Assembly: GCF_027924525.1 (NCBI RefSeq)
Contig: NZ_AP027040.1
Location: 992,001 to 1,056,000, forward strand
Direction: 5' to 3'
Length of the DNA: 64,000 nt
From: Aurantimicrobium sp. INA4
GTDB taxonomy: Bacteria; Actinomycetota; Actinomycetes; Actinomycetales; Microbacteriaceae
Position 1 is the first letter of the stretch, and each line of letters starts with the position of its first letter. Shown piece after piece: positions 28,720 through 37,914 of this stretch. Both the position numbers and the translations under genes were made by a program. The notes under the pieces are model-generated. The model saw nothing but the letters and a program-made list of their open reading frames with translations, did not search any database and had not been told where the DNA came from.

Positions 28720-29651
28720 CGGTTTTCCCCCTGCTTGTTCTGGTAACGGAAAATAATCAGCGACATCACGATAAGTAAGAGAGCCAGGACTGTAGCAATT
28801 GCGGCACCATAGCCGACCTTACTTGTTTGGATGAAGTTGAAGTATGAGTAGTAGGCGGGAACTGTTGTTGCAGTACCAGGACCACCCTGTGTCATGACAT
28901 AAACCGGGGCGAAAACCTTGAGTGCGGCCACTGTCGTGGTCAATAGAACTACAGCGATCTCAGGAGCAAGCTGGTTGAGAGTAATGATTCTGAAACGCTG
29001 GAACCAAGATGCGCCATCAATTGCAGCAGCTTCGTGTACTGACTGATCAGCGCGAGCTAGACCTGACATGAAAATCACGATTGTGTAACCAACCTGAATC
29101 CAGATCAACACAATGGTGACGGAGAACATTGCCCAGTTGGCGTCTCCCAACCAGTTTTGCGCCCATTCTGGATGTCCCCAGTCGGTAAGAACCTTGTTGA
29201 CGATACCTGTCTGCGAGGAAAGCATCCAGGTCCAGAGCAAACCTGCAATAGGAATGGGGATGATTTGGGGTAAGAAGAATCCGGCGCGTGCGCCCGCAGA
29301 TGTCACATTGCCAAATCGTGGAGAGATGTAGTCGAAAAGTGCTGCTGCGATGAGTAGGCCAAGAATCGTGGGAACGATTGCCATGGCAAAAATAAAGACT
29401 ACGGAGTGGAGGAAGGACTGCCAGAATGTGTCATCAACCATGAGCTTTTGGTAGTTCTCAAGGCCAATCCACTTTGGTGTACCGAGTCCATTCCACTTAG
29501 TGAAGGACAGATAAATGTTCCAAACAAAGGAGACGATAACAATGAGTGTGAAGGCAACGAGCCCTGGAATCATATAGGGCCAGTAAACGCCTGTAGAAAG
29601 TGAGGACTTCTTACTTGTCTTGCGTTTTTTTTCAGAAGTTACTGCAGTCAT
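28716..29651 (-). CDS. ABC sugar transporter permease, MalF/AglF type
   Basis: A 311-aa six-helix permease with EAA loop HEAAAIDGASWFQRFRIITLNQLAP near residue 205, and the MTQGGPG signature of family-1 sugar permeases. It pairs with the downstream MalG-type permease. A GAGG site precedes ATG 29651. A strong terminator lies between this gene and the upstream binding-protein gene, so transcription reaching the permeases is probably attenuated. Confidence 0.93.
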   Translation of the reverse strand: MTAVTSEKKRKTSKKSSLSTGVYWPYMIPGLVAFTLIVIVSFVWNIYLSFTKWNGLGTPKWIGLENYQKLMVDDTFWQSFLHSVVFIFAMAIVPTILGLLIAAALFDYISPRFGNVTSAGARAGFFLPQIIPIPIAGLLWTWMLSSQTGIVNKVLTDWGHPEWAQNWLGDANWAMFSVTIVLIWIQVGYTIVIFMSGLARADQSVHEAAAIDGASWFQRFRIITLNQLAPEIAVVLLTTTVAALKVFAPVYVMTQGGPGTATTVPAYYSYFNFIQTSKVGYGAAIATVLALLLIVMSLIIFRYQNKQGENR

Positions 29652-29748
29652 TGTGACCTCATTGTCAGGAGGAACGGAAAGCTACTGGGGCGGTGTTAGC
29701 TCAGTTGAAATGAGACTACTTCCGCGGTGATGTTGGTGCAAGAAAGAA

Positions 29749-29786
29749 AATCCGGTGCGGTGCCGCGGAGGACACCGCACCGGATT
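29749..29786 (-). terminator. Intra-operon terminator after the binding-protein gene
   Basis: A perfect 14-bp GC-rich stem (29749-29762 with 29773-29786) is followed on the leftward strand by TTTTCTTTC. It lies between the solute-binding-protein gene and the permeases. Such partial terminators commonly raise binding protein over permease. Confidence 0.85.
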
Positions 29787-29828
29787 TGTTGCCTTTCAGT
29801 GTGGTGGGCGTGAGCCCATCGTCACAAG

Positions 29829-31109
29829 TTAGGGCTTGTTCTCTTCGTAGTACGAGCCAATTGCTTCGCGGTACTGCGCAGGAGTGGTGTTACCAGCTAC
29901 GAGGTCAATAACGGCAGCCTTGAGGATGTCGTAGTAACCAGATACGGGCCAGTCAGGGTAGAAACCAAGACCGTTGTCCGCAACGAGCTGCTGGAACAGA
30001 GGAAGGGTGATAGCAGTGGTGGGGTTGTCACCAAGCTCGGTTGCGAGCAGTGGAAGACCACCGTTGTTTGCCATCGTGTTCTGAGCCTTTGGCTGGAGAG
30101 TCAGGTTAATGAACTCAGCAGCGAGGTCAGGGTTCTTACCCTTAGCTGGGATAACCCAGATGTTACCTGCAGAACCGGTTGATACAGCGTTACCTGGGTT
30201 GAGGATCTTGCCCCACTTGAAGGTAGCAGCCTTAGCAACGGTTCCATCGAGCCAGGTACCACCAGGCATGAATGGTGAGGTACCGCTGGTGAATGCTGCG
30301 ACAGCGTCGTCAGCGGTAGCACCAGATGCGCTAGATGCGATGTATCCCTTTTGAGTCCAGCTCTGGATCTGCTCAGATGCCTGAGTGAATGCAGCATCGT
30401 TGAAGTCAACGTTGCCATCGAAGAACTGGTAAGCGTTTACCCAAGCGTTGTCTGCCTTGTTAAGGGTCAGGTTGTATGCAAGGTGAACGAGCATGTAGTC
30501 AGCTGCTGCGATAGGGGTGATACCTGCTGCAACGAGCTTGGCGAATGCTGCTTCAAGGTCAGCCTGGCTGGTCAGTGCGGTTGCATCGATGCCGTTAGCA
30601 GCGAGAACATCTGCGTTGTAGAACCAACCTACGTACTCACCGTAGGTAGGTACACCGTAGAGGTCACCGTTACCCATGAGGCCGTCGGTGTAGCGACCAA
30701 CCTGCTGAGCAGACTCAGGAAGGAGGTCGGTCCAACCGTACTGTGCTGCGTAGTCTTCAAGGTTGGTCAGCAGACCAGCCTGAGAAGCTGCACCAGCGGT
30801 ACCGTTACCCTTGTTCCACTCGGAAAGGTCAGGTGCCTTGTCGGAGTCGAGGATGGAGTTACCTGACTTCTCGATCTGTTCCCAGGTCTTGAATTCGAAG
30901 TTAACTGTTACGTCTGGGTGTGCTGCCTTGAACTCGTCAAGAGCCTCGGTCCATGCTACGTACTGTGCGGTGTCTTCACCTGAGTACCACCAGACGGTGA
31001 ATGTCTTGCTGTCGTTTCCACCAGCGGCACATCCGGAGAGAGTGCCGAGGGTGAGCGCACCTGCAGCAACAGCTGCAGCGACGCGGAGACCGCGCTTGCT
31101 TACCTTCAT
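29829..31109 (-). CDS. ABC transporter sugar-binding lipoprotein
   Basis: A 426-aa family-1 solute-binding protein. The signal peptide ends in lipobox TLSGC near residue 27. The mature protein carries the FTVWWYSGEDT start, APDLSEWNKG, and the Trp/Tyr-rich late region typical of oligosaccharide binders. It would deliver an alpha-glucoside to the two permeases. It is first in the transporter operon, with an AGAAAGG site before ATG 31109 and a palindromic operator 75 bases upstream. Confidence 0.93.
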   Translation of the reverse strand: MKVSKRGLRVAAAVAAGALTLGTLSGCAAGGNDSKTFTVWWYSGEDTAQYVAWTEALDEFKAAHPDVTVNFEFKTWEQIEKSGNSILDSDKAPDLSEWNKGNGTAGAASQAGLLTNLEDYAAQYGWTDLLPESAQQVGRYTDGLMGNGDLYGVPTYGEYVGWFYNADVLAANGIDATALTSQADLEAAFAKLVAAGITPIAAADYMLVHLAYNLTLNKADNAWVNAYQFFDGNVDFNDAAFTQASEQIQSWTQKGYIASSASGATADDAVAAFTSGTSPFMPGGTWLDGTVAKAATFKWGKILNPGNAVSTGSAGNIWVIPAKGKNPDLAAEFINLTLQPKAQNTMANNGGLPLLATELGDNPTTAITLPLFQQLVADNGLGFYPDWPVSGYYDILKAAVIDLVAGNTTPAQYREAIGSYYEENKP

Positions 31110-31182
31110 GTGTAATTACCTTTCTCAGTGGTGACCGATTTGGCCACGCAACTTCTTTGGTGCTTCCAGGTTGACGCGGGTC

Positions 31183-31198
31183 GTCGACGCGCGTCGAT
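31183..31198. promoter_or_regulatory. LacI-family operator upstream of the binding-protein gene
   Basis: The 14-bp core TCGACGCGCGTCGA (31184-31197) is identical to the one before the glucosidase gene. It lies in the 188-base gap between lacI and the binding-protein gene. A related half-site GACGCGGGTCG adjoins it at 31173-31183. Confidence 0.87.
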
Positions 31199-31297
31199 AC
31201 AGAGAAATCTACCTAATGATTTGTCTTCCTGTCTACCCAGAAAAGAGTGTTTTCTGCTTTCGTAATCAAATCGTGATTCAAGAGCTAATTTGTTGAT

Positions 31298-32347
31298 TCA
31301 GCCGCTAAATTGCGGGGCAGGACCCGTACTACCCCGGTCGAAAAACTGAGGTTGAGTGAGCTTCTGGAGTACCGATTTTTTGTCTCCATTAAGCCGAGCA
31401 ATGAGGTACTGCACAGCCATGCGTCCCAGCTCTGGTCCATCGACGTTGATTGTGGTTTGGGCTGGCACCGTCATGGTTGCCGCTTCTTCAGAAAGGCCAA
31501 AACTCAAGACAGATAAGTCTTGAGGAATGTTCATCCCTCGAGCTCCAGCAACTTCAATTGCTCCAATGATTGCTGGTTCGTTGAAGCCAATAATTGCCGT
31601 AATTCCAGGTTGCTCTTGAAGCAACTCTTCAAATGCCAGGCGTCCCGCCCTAATTGTGGCCTTGGGATGCTTCATCGTGACAGTGACGCCCATACGTTGA
31701 GCAAGGTCAATCAATGGTGCTTCGGTTCGTACTACAGGCCCGTATCCCGCCTCAACTAGCTCGCCTCTCATCGAAATAACTCCGATGTTGGTATGTCCCA
31801 AGTCAACGAGGTGGTTAATCGCCATTGGGCCCCACTGAGAAAAGTCTGCGTCTACATAAGTAAGGTTTTCGGCGTCATCTGTTCGGCCAATCAAACAGAA
31901 TGGTGTTCCGCTTTCTTGAAGCACTTTCACGCGAGGATCTTGAGAGCGAACCTCCATGAGAAGAACTCCCTCAACGAGACCTTGGGCAACGATCTTTTGT
32001 AAAGAAGCCGTGTCTTCAACTGCATTAGGCCACAAGAGTAGTTGATAGCCATCTTCTGCTGCGGCGGCAGTAGCAGCCTCGACGTATTCAAAGTCTGTTT
32101 CACCAAAGCCTCGCTCCCCAACCGGAAACAAAAGGGCTAGTAGACCAGATTTCTTACTCGCTAAAGCTTGAGCCATTGCATTAGGCACATAACCCAAGGT
32201 CTTCATGGCATCTTCGATACGCTCACGGGTCTCTTCGCTGATGGGACGAACACCTGTCAGTGCGTAGCTCACCGTGCTCTCAGATACGCCAGCCATGCGC
32301 GCTACGTCTGCACGCGTGGCTTGTTTGAGCTTCTTCGTTGAGGTCAC
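31298..32347 (-). CDS. LacI-family repressor of the alpha-glucoside cassette
   Basis: A 349-aa regulator with N-terminal helix-turn-helix TRADVARMAGVSESTVSYALTG (about residues 11-32), hinge helix NAMAQALASKKS, and a periplasmic-binding-like sugar domain. The three matching palindromes in the cassette, one in front of this gene, indicate control of transporter, glucosidase and itself. GTG 32347 has TAGGCT six bases before it, so it is leaderless. The operator overlaps the likely -35 region. Confidence 0.93.
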   Translation of the reverse strand: MTSTKKLKQATRADVARMAGVSESTVSYALTGVRPISEETRERIEDAMKTLGYVPNAMAQALASKKSGLLALLFPVGERGFGETDFEYVEAATAAAAEDGYQLLLWPNAVEDTASLQKIVAQGLVEGVLLMEVRSQDPRVKVLQESGTPFCLIGRTDDAENLTYVDADFSQWGPMAINHLVDLGHTNIGVISMRGELVEAGYGPVVRTEAPLIDLAQRMGVTVTMKHPKATIRAGRLAFEELLQEQPGITAIIGFNEPAIIGAIEVAGARGMNIPQDLSVLSFGLSEEAATMTVPAQTTINVDGPELGRMAVQYLIARLNGDKKSVLQKLTQPQFFDRGSTGPAPQFSG

Positions 32348-32367
32348 ACAGTTAGCCTAAACGAATC

Positions 32368-32383
32368 ATCGACACGCGTCGAC
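32368..32383. promoter_or_regulatory. LacI-family operator upstream of the repressor gene
   Basis: TCGACACGCGTCGA (32369-32382) differs from the other two operators by one base. It lies 7 bases upstream of the repressor's TAGGCT -10 box, so binding would block its own promoter. It occupies the 51-base gap after rnj. Confidence 0.82.
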
Positions 32384-32398
32384 TACTTTGTCGATGAA

Positions 32399-34075
32399 TT
32401 ATGCCTCGATGACGAGAGGAATGATCATCGGACGACGACGATAGCTCTTCGAAACCCACTGCCCCACTGTACGGCGAATAACCTGCTGAAGTGAATGCGT
32501 GTCACGAACACCGTTATGGGCAGCCTCTTGTAGAGCTTTCGCAATAGCAGGCTTGATTTCATCAAAGACAGCATCATCTTCCGCAAAGCCTTTTGCATGA
32601 ATCTCTGGACCAACAATGATCTTGCCTGTGGCAGGGTCAACCACCACGATGATGGAAATAAATCCTTCCTCAGCAAGGATGCGTCGGTCCTTGAGATCGT
32701 TATCGGTGATTTCACCCACACTGGAGCCGTCGACGTAGACATATCCAATATCGAGCTGGCCGACAACGCGCGCGATACCGGCTTTGAGGTCAATAACTGT
32801 TCCGTCTTCTCCCAGGATGGTGCGGTGAGCATCAACACCTGAATCAATCGCAAGGTTGGCATTAGCCACTAAGTGGCGGTATTCCCCGTGCACAGGGAAA
32901 ACATTTTTGGGTTGCAGGATGTTGTAGCAGTAAAGCAACTCCCCCGCTGCAGCGTGACCAGAAACATGAACTTTGGCATTGCCTTTATGGACAACTTTCG
33001 CACCAAGTTTTGTTAACCCATCAATGACTCGGAAGACCGCATTCTCATTGCCGGGAATCAAACTTGACGCAAGAATCACGGTGTCCCCAGGACCCACCTC
33101 AATCTGATGTTCCAGGTTTGCCATGCGAGCTAATACCGCCATGGGCTCACCTTGAGAACCAGTGGACATGTACACCAAGCGATCATCGGGAAGCTCTGCA
33201 GCCTTCTTGGCATCGATGATGGTTCCCTCTGGAACCTCGAGATAACCAAGCTCTGCCGCAATGCCCATGTTTCGCACCATCGAGCGCCCCATCAACACAA
33301 CGTGTCGACCGTTTGCCACTGCAGCATCAATGACCTGCTGCACACGGTGAACGTGAGACGAAAAGCTGGCCACAATAACGCGGCGCTTTGAACGATGAAT
33401 CACACTCTCCAAAACAGGACCAATGTCTCGTTCCAGCGGGGTAAATCCGGGGACATCAGCATTCGTTGAGTCCGGCAGGAACAGATCAACACCTTCTTCA
33501 CCAAGGCGCGCGAACGCACGAAGGTCTGTCAGGCGACCATCGAGTGGAAGCTGGTCCATCTTGAAGTCACCCGTGTGGAGAACAAGACCTGCCTCAGAAC
33601 GAATAGCTAAGGCAAGCGCATCTGGGATGGAGTGATTGACCGCAACGAATTCGAGTTCATAGGGACCAAACTGTTCCTTATCCCCCTCCTTGACTTGAAG
33701 CGTATATGGCTGAATGCGGTGTTCTTTGAGCTTGGCTTCAATCAATGCAAGGGTCAGGCTGGAGCCCACCAGAGGAATGTCGTTTTTCAAACGCAAAAGA
33801 TAAGGGACAGCACCAATGTGATCCTCATGCCCGTGCGTGAGAACAATGGCAAGGATGTCATCCATCCGGTCACGGATATAGCTGAAGTCAGGAAGGATGA
33901 GGTCCACACCCGGCTGGGTCTCTTCAGGAAAAAGTACACCGCAATCAACAACGAGAAGTTTGCCGTTGAGTTCATAGACGGTCATGTTACGACCGATTTC
34001 ACCCACTCCGCCGAGTGGGACAACGCGCAGCGTTCCAGGTTCTAAGACAGGTGGGTCAAATAATTCGTTAGGCAT
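32399..34075 (-). CDS. rnj: Ribonuclease J
   Basis: A metallo-beta-lactamase / beta-CASP RNase with endo- and 5'-exonuclease activity in rRNA maturation and mRNA decay. The 558-aa protein has the zinc motif LTHGHEDHIGAVPYL near residue 78, HTGDFKMD, the beta-CASP motifs SFSSHVHRVQQ and HVSGHA, and the C-terminal RNase J domain. An AAGAGGA site precedes the ATG. Order with dapA and thyX is conserved in Actinobacteria. Confidence 0.97.
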   Translation of the reverse strand: MPNELFDPPVLEPGTLRVVPLGGVGEIGRNMTVYELNGKLLVVDCGVLFPEETQPGVDLILPDFSYIRDRMDDILAIVLTHGHEDHIGAVPYLLRLKNDIPLVGSSLTLALIEAKLKEHRIQPYTLQVKEGDKEQFGPYELEFVAVNHSIPDALALAIRSEAGLVLHTGDFKMDQLPLDGRLTDLRAFARLGEEGVDLFLPDSTNADVPGFTPLERDIGPVLESVIHRSKRRVIVASFSSHVHRVQQVIDAAVANGRHVVLMGRSMVRNMGIAAELGYLEVPEGTIIDAKKAAELPDDRLVYMSTGSQGEPMAVLARMANLEHQIEVGPGDTVILASSLIPGNENAVFRVIDGLTKLGAKVVHKGNAKVHVSGHAAAGELLYCYNILQPKNVFPVHGEYRHLVANANLAIDSGVDAHRTILGEDGTVIDLKAGIARVVGQLDIGYVYVDGSSVGEITDNDLKDRRILAEEGFISIIVVVDPATGKIIVGPEIHAKGFAEDDAVFDEIKPAIAKALQEAAHNGVRDTHSLQQVIRRTVGQWVSKSYRRRPMIIPLVIEA

Positions 34076-34146
34076 ATTCCTCTTACGAGTGTGAGTCTGT
34101 AAAGACTCGTATTCACGCCCTGGCGGTTGCCCTGACGAGTGTGGCG

Positions 34147-35124
34147 CTACCTTGTAGTGCCGGCGATTTTGGGCAATGCTCCGCCTGCGGCGGCATTGCG
34201 ATCTGGACGGAAGTTTGAGAAATCAACGCCCTCGATTGCTCCAACGAGAGCAATCTCGTCTTCAATCTTTGCTGCTTCCCACTCTTCAGGACCAACAAGT
34301 GGCAGACGAACACGGGGGCTACCAATTCTTCCCAAACCGTGGAGAACATATTTAGCGGCAACAGTTCCGGGTACGTGCGTCATGATGGCACGCACCAGAG
34401 GCTCCAACGCCATGTGTTGCTGTGTTGCTGCAGTGAGGTCACCGCGATTCACCGCATCAACCATTGCGCGGTAGGGAGCTGGGGCAACGTTTGCTGTGAC
34501 ACCAATCAAGCCGGAAGCTCCGATAGCCATGTGAGGGAGGACGTTTGCGTCATCACCCGAGAAGTACAACAGATCAGTCTGGTTGAGCACTCGGCTTACC
34601 TCGCTGAAATCTCCCTTGGCATCTTTGACTGCAACGATGTTGGGGTGTTTAGCCAAACGCAGGATGGTTTCGTACTGAATCTGGATGCCCGCACGACCTG
34701 GAATGTCATACATGATGAAGGGCAAGTCGGTTGCGTCAGCAACCATGCGGAAGTGAGTGAGAACACCAGCCTGTGTGGGCTTGTTGTAATAGGGCGTGAC
34801 AGCCATGATGCCGTCAGCACCAGCCTTGGCACTCTTCTTTGCAAGTTCTATGGCGTGTGCTGTCTCGTTAGAGGGACCACCCATGATGATTTTGGCGCGA
34901 TTGCCAGCAACCTTCTTGCCAACCTCGACGAGCTTGACCTTCTCATCGTCGGTCAAAGTGCTGGTTTCACCGGTAGTGCCGGTGACGACGATGCCGTCAG
35001 CGCCGTTGGAAACAACACTGTCAATGTGCTTTTCGACATCGTTCCAGTCGACTTCACCGTCTGCAGTAAAGGGAGTTACGAGCGCGACAAGGACCTGTCC
35101 GAAGGGGTTTTCTGCTGTAGCCAC
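34147..35124 (-). CDS. dapA: 4-hydroxy-tetrahydrodipicolinate synthase
   Basis: First committed step of lysine/DAP synthesis, condensing pyruvate with aspartate semialdehyde. The 325-aa protein has the signature GTTGETSTL near residue 50, YYNKPTQ with the proton-relay tyrosine near 113, and the Schiff-base lysine in AVKDAKGD near 170. It starts at GTG 35124 with TACGCT six bases ahead and no Shine-Dalgarno site, so it is leaderless. dapF lies 18 kb away. Confidence 0.97.
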   Translation of the reverse strand: MATAENPFGQVLVALVTPFTADGEVDWNDVEKHIDSVVSNGADGIVVTGTTGETSTLTDDEKVKLVEVGKKVAGNRAKIIMGGPSNETAHAIELAKKSAKAGADGIMAVTPYYNKPTQAGVLTHFRMVADATDLPFIMYDIPGRAGIQIQYETILRLAKHPNIVAVKDAKGDFSEVSRVLNQTDLLYFSGDDANVLPHMAIGASGLIGVTANVAPAPYRAMVDAVNRGDLTAATQQHMALEPLVRAIMTHVPGTVAAKYVLHGLGRIGSPRVRLPLVGPEEWEAAKIEDEIALVGAIEGVDFSNFRPDRNAAAGGALPKIAGTTR

Positions 35125-35149
35125 AAATTAAGCGTATCGCTGAAGCGGA

Positions 35150-35911
35150 TTACGGCGAAACGCGGCCGTGCTCATTAAACGCAGCATAGGTCAGTGGCAT
35201 GAGCTTTGCCCATTCGTCTTCCATTTTTTCAGCGACCATTTCGATCTCTCGCTGAGGGAAGGAAGGGAAGTGGGTTCCCTCACGCTTGGTGCGCAAAGAA
35301 AGGAAGTTCATGAGCGAGCGCGCATTCATGGTGACGTACATCGAAGAATAGGTTGCTACCGGCAGAACGCCACGTGCGACCTCACGAGCAATACCAGCCT
35401 CGAGCATGCGCTCATATTCTTCGTAGGCGACAGTTACTGCTCGCTTGGTTGCTTCCTGGGTCAGGGCAGTCTGCTCTGGCGTTCCAGGAACGAAGTCGTA
35501 TGCACCTGGCTTACCAACCTGGATGAGGTTGCGATCAGGTGCCGGAACATAAAAGACCGGGTTGAGTTCACGGTATCGAGCAGACTCTTCGTTGTAGGAA
35601 GCAATACGGTGACGCATAAATTCGCGGAAAACAAAGATGGGAGCCTGGACATAAAAAGTCATCGAGTTGTGCTCAAAAGGAGAGCCGTGACGATCACGCA
35701 TGAGGTAGTTGATGAGACCCTTGTCACGCTTCTCATCTTCAGCGCGTGATTCAGGAGTGTGCATGGACTCTTCGAGAGTCTGCTCTCCCTGGGTTGATAC
35801 TCGTGCTGCGAAAAGCACATCAGAGTCATGGGCACTTGCGCGCACCAATTCAACAGTTACATCTGAACGAAATTCAATCTCAGCCACGGATAAAACCTTA
35901 CCCGTCGTCAC
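35150..35911 (-). CDS. thyX: Flavin-dependent thymidylate synthase
   Basis: Makes dTMP from dUMP using FAD and methylene-tetrahydrofolate. The 253-aa protein has the ThyX motif RHRIASYNEESARY near residue 92 and the C-terminal NARSLMNFLSLR region. It is first of the thyX-dapA-rnj run. GTG 35911 gives MTTGKVLSVAEIEF; an in-frame GTG at 35887 (VAEIEF) is an alternative. Confidence 0.96.
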   Translation of the reverse strand: MTTGKVLSVAEIEFRSDVTVELVRASAHDSDVLFAARVSTQGEQTLEESMHTPESRAEDEKRDKGLINYLMRDRHGSPFEHNSMTFYVQAPIFVFREFMRHRIASYNEESARYRELNPVFYVPAPDRNLIQVGKPGAYDFVPGTPEQTALTQEATKRAVTVAYEEYERMLEAGIAREVARGVLPVATYSSMYVTMNARSLMNFLSLRTKREGTHFPSFPQREIEMVAEKMEDEWAKLMPLTYAAFNEHGRVSP

Positions 35912-35963
35912 GTTACGTCATACTCGGCACGACGAAGATAAAGAGAAATAGTCTTTAACAACC

Positions 35964-36413
35964 ATGGATCTCTCACTTATCCTGCTGCTCATTGGCGGAC
36001 TCATTGTGGTCTCGACCGCAATTGGGTTTCTCGTCAAAGCGACAGAGGGGCGTGCCAAAAAACAGGATGGCTTGACCCGAGTGAACCCCGCGAACCTAGG
36101 CGAAGGAATCCAATTTGGAAAAATCGGAACCCTTCTCCAATTCAGTTCAGAGTTTTGTACAAAGTGTCCAGGGACAAGAAAATACCTAGCTCAGGTCGCC
36201 GCGCAGTATCCCGGAGTTGCTTATGTCGACGTGGACCTCACGCATCGGCAAGATCTGGCTCAACAATTCAATATCCTCCAAACTCCCACAACATTTATCC
36301 TTGATGACAGTGGTGCGATTGCCGCTCGCATTGGAGGATCTCCCAGACCTGAGGCAGTAATCTCTGCCTTAGAAATCGCTATCAAGAGAGAGCACGACAG
36401 CTATGTCATCTAA
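35964..36413 (+). CDS. Membrane-anchored thioredoxin-like protein
   Basis: A 149-aa protein with one N-terminal membrane helix (residues about 4-24) and a thioredoxin fold whose active site is FCTKCPGTRKY (CxxC, here C-T-K-C, with no tryptophan before the first Cys). The cis-proline segment QTPTTFIL is present. It is translationally coupled to the DUF4395 gene by a 11-base overlap. This pairing recurs in Actinobacteria and suggests a redox function at the membrane with the DUF4395 partner. Confidence 0.88.
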   Translation: MDLSLILLLIGGLIVVSTAIGFLVKATEGRAKKQDGLTRVNPANLGEGIQFGKIGTLLQFSSEFCTKCPGTRKYLAQVAAQYPGVAYVDVDLTHRQDLAQQFNILQTPTTFILDDSGAIAARIGGSPRPEAVISALEIAIKREHDSYVI

Positions 36414-36939
36414 TAAGCCCAACCCGCTTGCAGCTAAGCCTGGAACACAAGGCATTGATCCACGTGGCCCCCGCTTTGGTGCCACCCTCACCCTGATTAC
36501 GCTCACCGTTGAGCTCATTTTGTTACTGGCTAACCCCGCAGCACTTTCTGCGAGCAATTCTGTATTCCAAAATCTCTTCACTCCGGCTGGTTTACTGCTT
36601 GCGTACATCACCGTCATTTTTGCCATTGGCGCATTTGCCGGTATTTCCAAGCACCCCTATGGCGCTATTTTCAAATCAGCAATTCGACCTCGTCTATCTG
36701 CGCCGGAAGAACTTGAAGATCCTAAACCACCAACTTTCGCTCAACTCATTGGTTTCATCATTTCCCTGGCAGGTTTGGTCTTCGCAGTGCTGGGCATCAC
36801 TACCGGCGCTGTTATTGCGGTTGCCTTTGCCTTCGTCGCTGCATTCTTGAACTCTGTTTTTGGCTACTGCTTAGGATGCCAAATCTATGTTCTGCTCGTT
36901 CGCGCAGGTATCGTGGGACGCGGAGGCGCATCCGCGTAA
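36403..36939 (+). CDS. DUF4395 membrane protein
   Basis: A 178-aa protein with about four hydrophobic helices. The DUF4395 landmarks are the GIDPRGPRFGA start and the CLGCQIYVLL motif near residue 160, whose two cysteines (CxxC) face the membrane edge. Function unknown. The upstream overlapping gene encodes a thioredoxin-like protein, so it may be a redox partner or substrate. Confidence 0.88.
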   Translation: MSSNKPNPLAAKPGTQGIDPRGPRFGATLTLITLTVELILLLANPAALSASNSVFQNLFTPAGLLLAYITVIFAIGAFAGISKHPYGAIFKSAIRPRLSAPEELEDPKPPTFAQLIGFIISLAGLVFAVLGITTGAVIAVAFAFVAAFLNSVFGYCLGCQIYVLLVRAGIVGRGGASA

Positions 36940-36984
36940 CTCGAAATACTTTCGAGCCACGGCCGCTTCCTCAAGGAGGTTGTC

Positions 36985-37905
36985 GTGGCTCGTTCGTTAA
37001 CGGTTCTCATCGCTGGTGGGTCAGGGATGATTGGCTCGGCTCTGACAGAACTGTTGCTGCAAAATGGTCATGATGTTCGCCACCTTTCGCGAAATCCATC
37101 CAGCTACGCTTCCAGCGTGCAGTCATATGCATGGGCGCCTGGAGTGGCACCACTGGACTTAGACCAGCTATCTCAGCAGCTGGGTAAGCCCATTGATGTG
37201 ATTGTGAACTTGGCTGGATCAACCATCAGCAAAATGCCCTGGACTGCTGGGCGAAAGAAAATTATTCTCGATTCACGTATTGAATCGACGAGCACCATTG
37301 TTGACGCGATTGCCCGCGCTCAACACAAACCCGAGGTGTTGATTAACGGCTCTGCTGTCGGATTTTATGGAGACCGCGACAACGAGATTTTGACTGAATC
37401 TTCTTCACAAGGGGTAGGCTTCCTTGCTGAGGTTGTTGCCCAGTGGGAAGAGGCAGCGATGCCTGCGACAAAACACACTCGAGTTGTCTTGGCTCGAACC
37501 GGACTTGTCCTCGGAGACCACGGGGCTTTGGGGCCTTTGAAACTCATCACAAAATTCTTTGCCTCCGGCCCGCTTGCTGGCGGCAAGGACTGGTGGCCCT
37601 GGATCAGTTTGGAGGACGAAGCCCGCGCACTGGCATTTTTGATTGACCACGATGTCACTGGCGCAGTCAACCTCGTTGGCCCTGAATCTGCGACCTCTGC
37701 GGCCGTCATGAAAGAGCTTGCCCATCAACTCAAACGGCCATTCTGGCTACCAGCACCTGGCTTCGCCATTTCGCTGATGTTAGGTCAAGCAGGTCGTGAA
37801 CTTCTTCTCTCCAGTCAACATATTGTTCCTGAAGTTCTGTTAACTTCTGGTTTCAGCTTCACCGATCAGACCATTTCTGAGGGCGTGCGGTCTGCTCTGA
37901 GATAA
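36985..37905 (+). CDS. TIGR01777 family SDR epimerase (SulA-like, YfcH)
   Basis: A 306-aa extended short-chain dehydrogenase with dinucleotide-binding motif GGSGMIGSAL near residue 10, the family hallmark NLAGSTI near 75, and NGSAVGFYGDR near 118. The C-terminal DUF1731 domain includes PGFAISLMLGQAGRELLLSSQHIVPEVL. The substrate is unknown, although homologues affect septation in cyanobacteria. AAGGAGG stands 5 bases before GTG 36985, one of the best Shine-Dalgarno sites in the window. Confidence 0.9.
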   Translation: MARSLTVLIAGGSGMIGSALTELLLQNGHDVRHLSRNPSSYASSVQSYAWAPGVAPLDLDQLSQQLGKPIDVIVNLAGSTISKMPWTAGRKKIILDSRIESTSTIVDAIARAQHKPEVLINGSAVGFYGDRDNEILTESSSQGVGFLAEVVAQWEEAAMPATKHTRVVLARTGLVLGDHGALGPLKLITKFFASGPLAGGKDWWPWISLEDEARALAFLIDHDVTGAVNLVGPESATSAAVMKELAHQLKRPFWLPAPGFAISLMLGQAGRELLLSSQHIVPEVLLTSGFSFTDQTISEGVRSALR

Positions 37906-37914
37906 CGTGGAGGC

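Noticed and set aside
34076..34146. Possible tRNA or small RNA between rnj and dapA
   Set aside because: The gap is too short and shows no cloverleaf arms; only a short stem near GAGTCT.
35912..35920. GTTACGTCA upstream of thyX, identical to the sulfur-region half-site
   Set aside because: A single 9-base match without a palindromic partner; likely chance until a genome-wide search is done.
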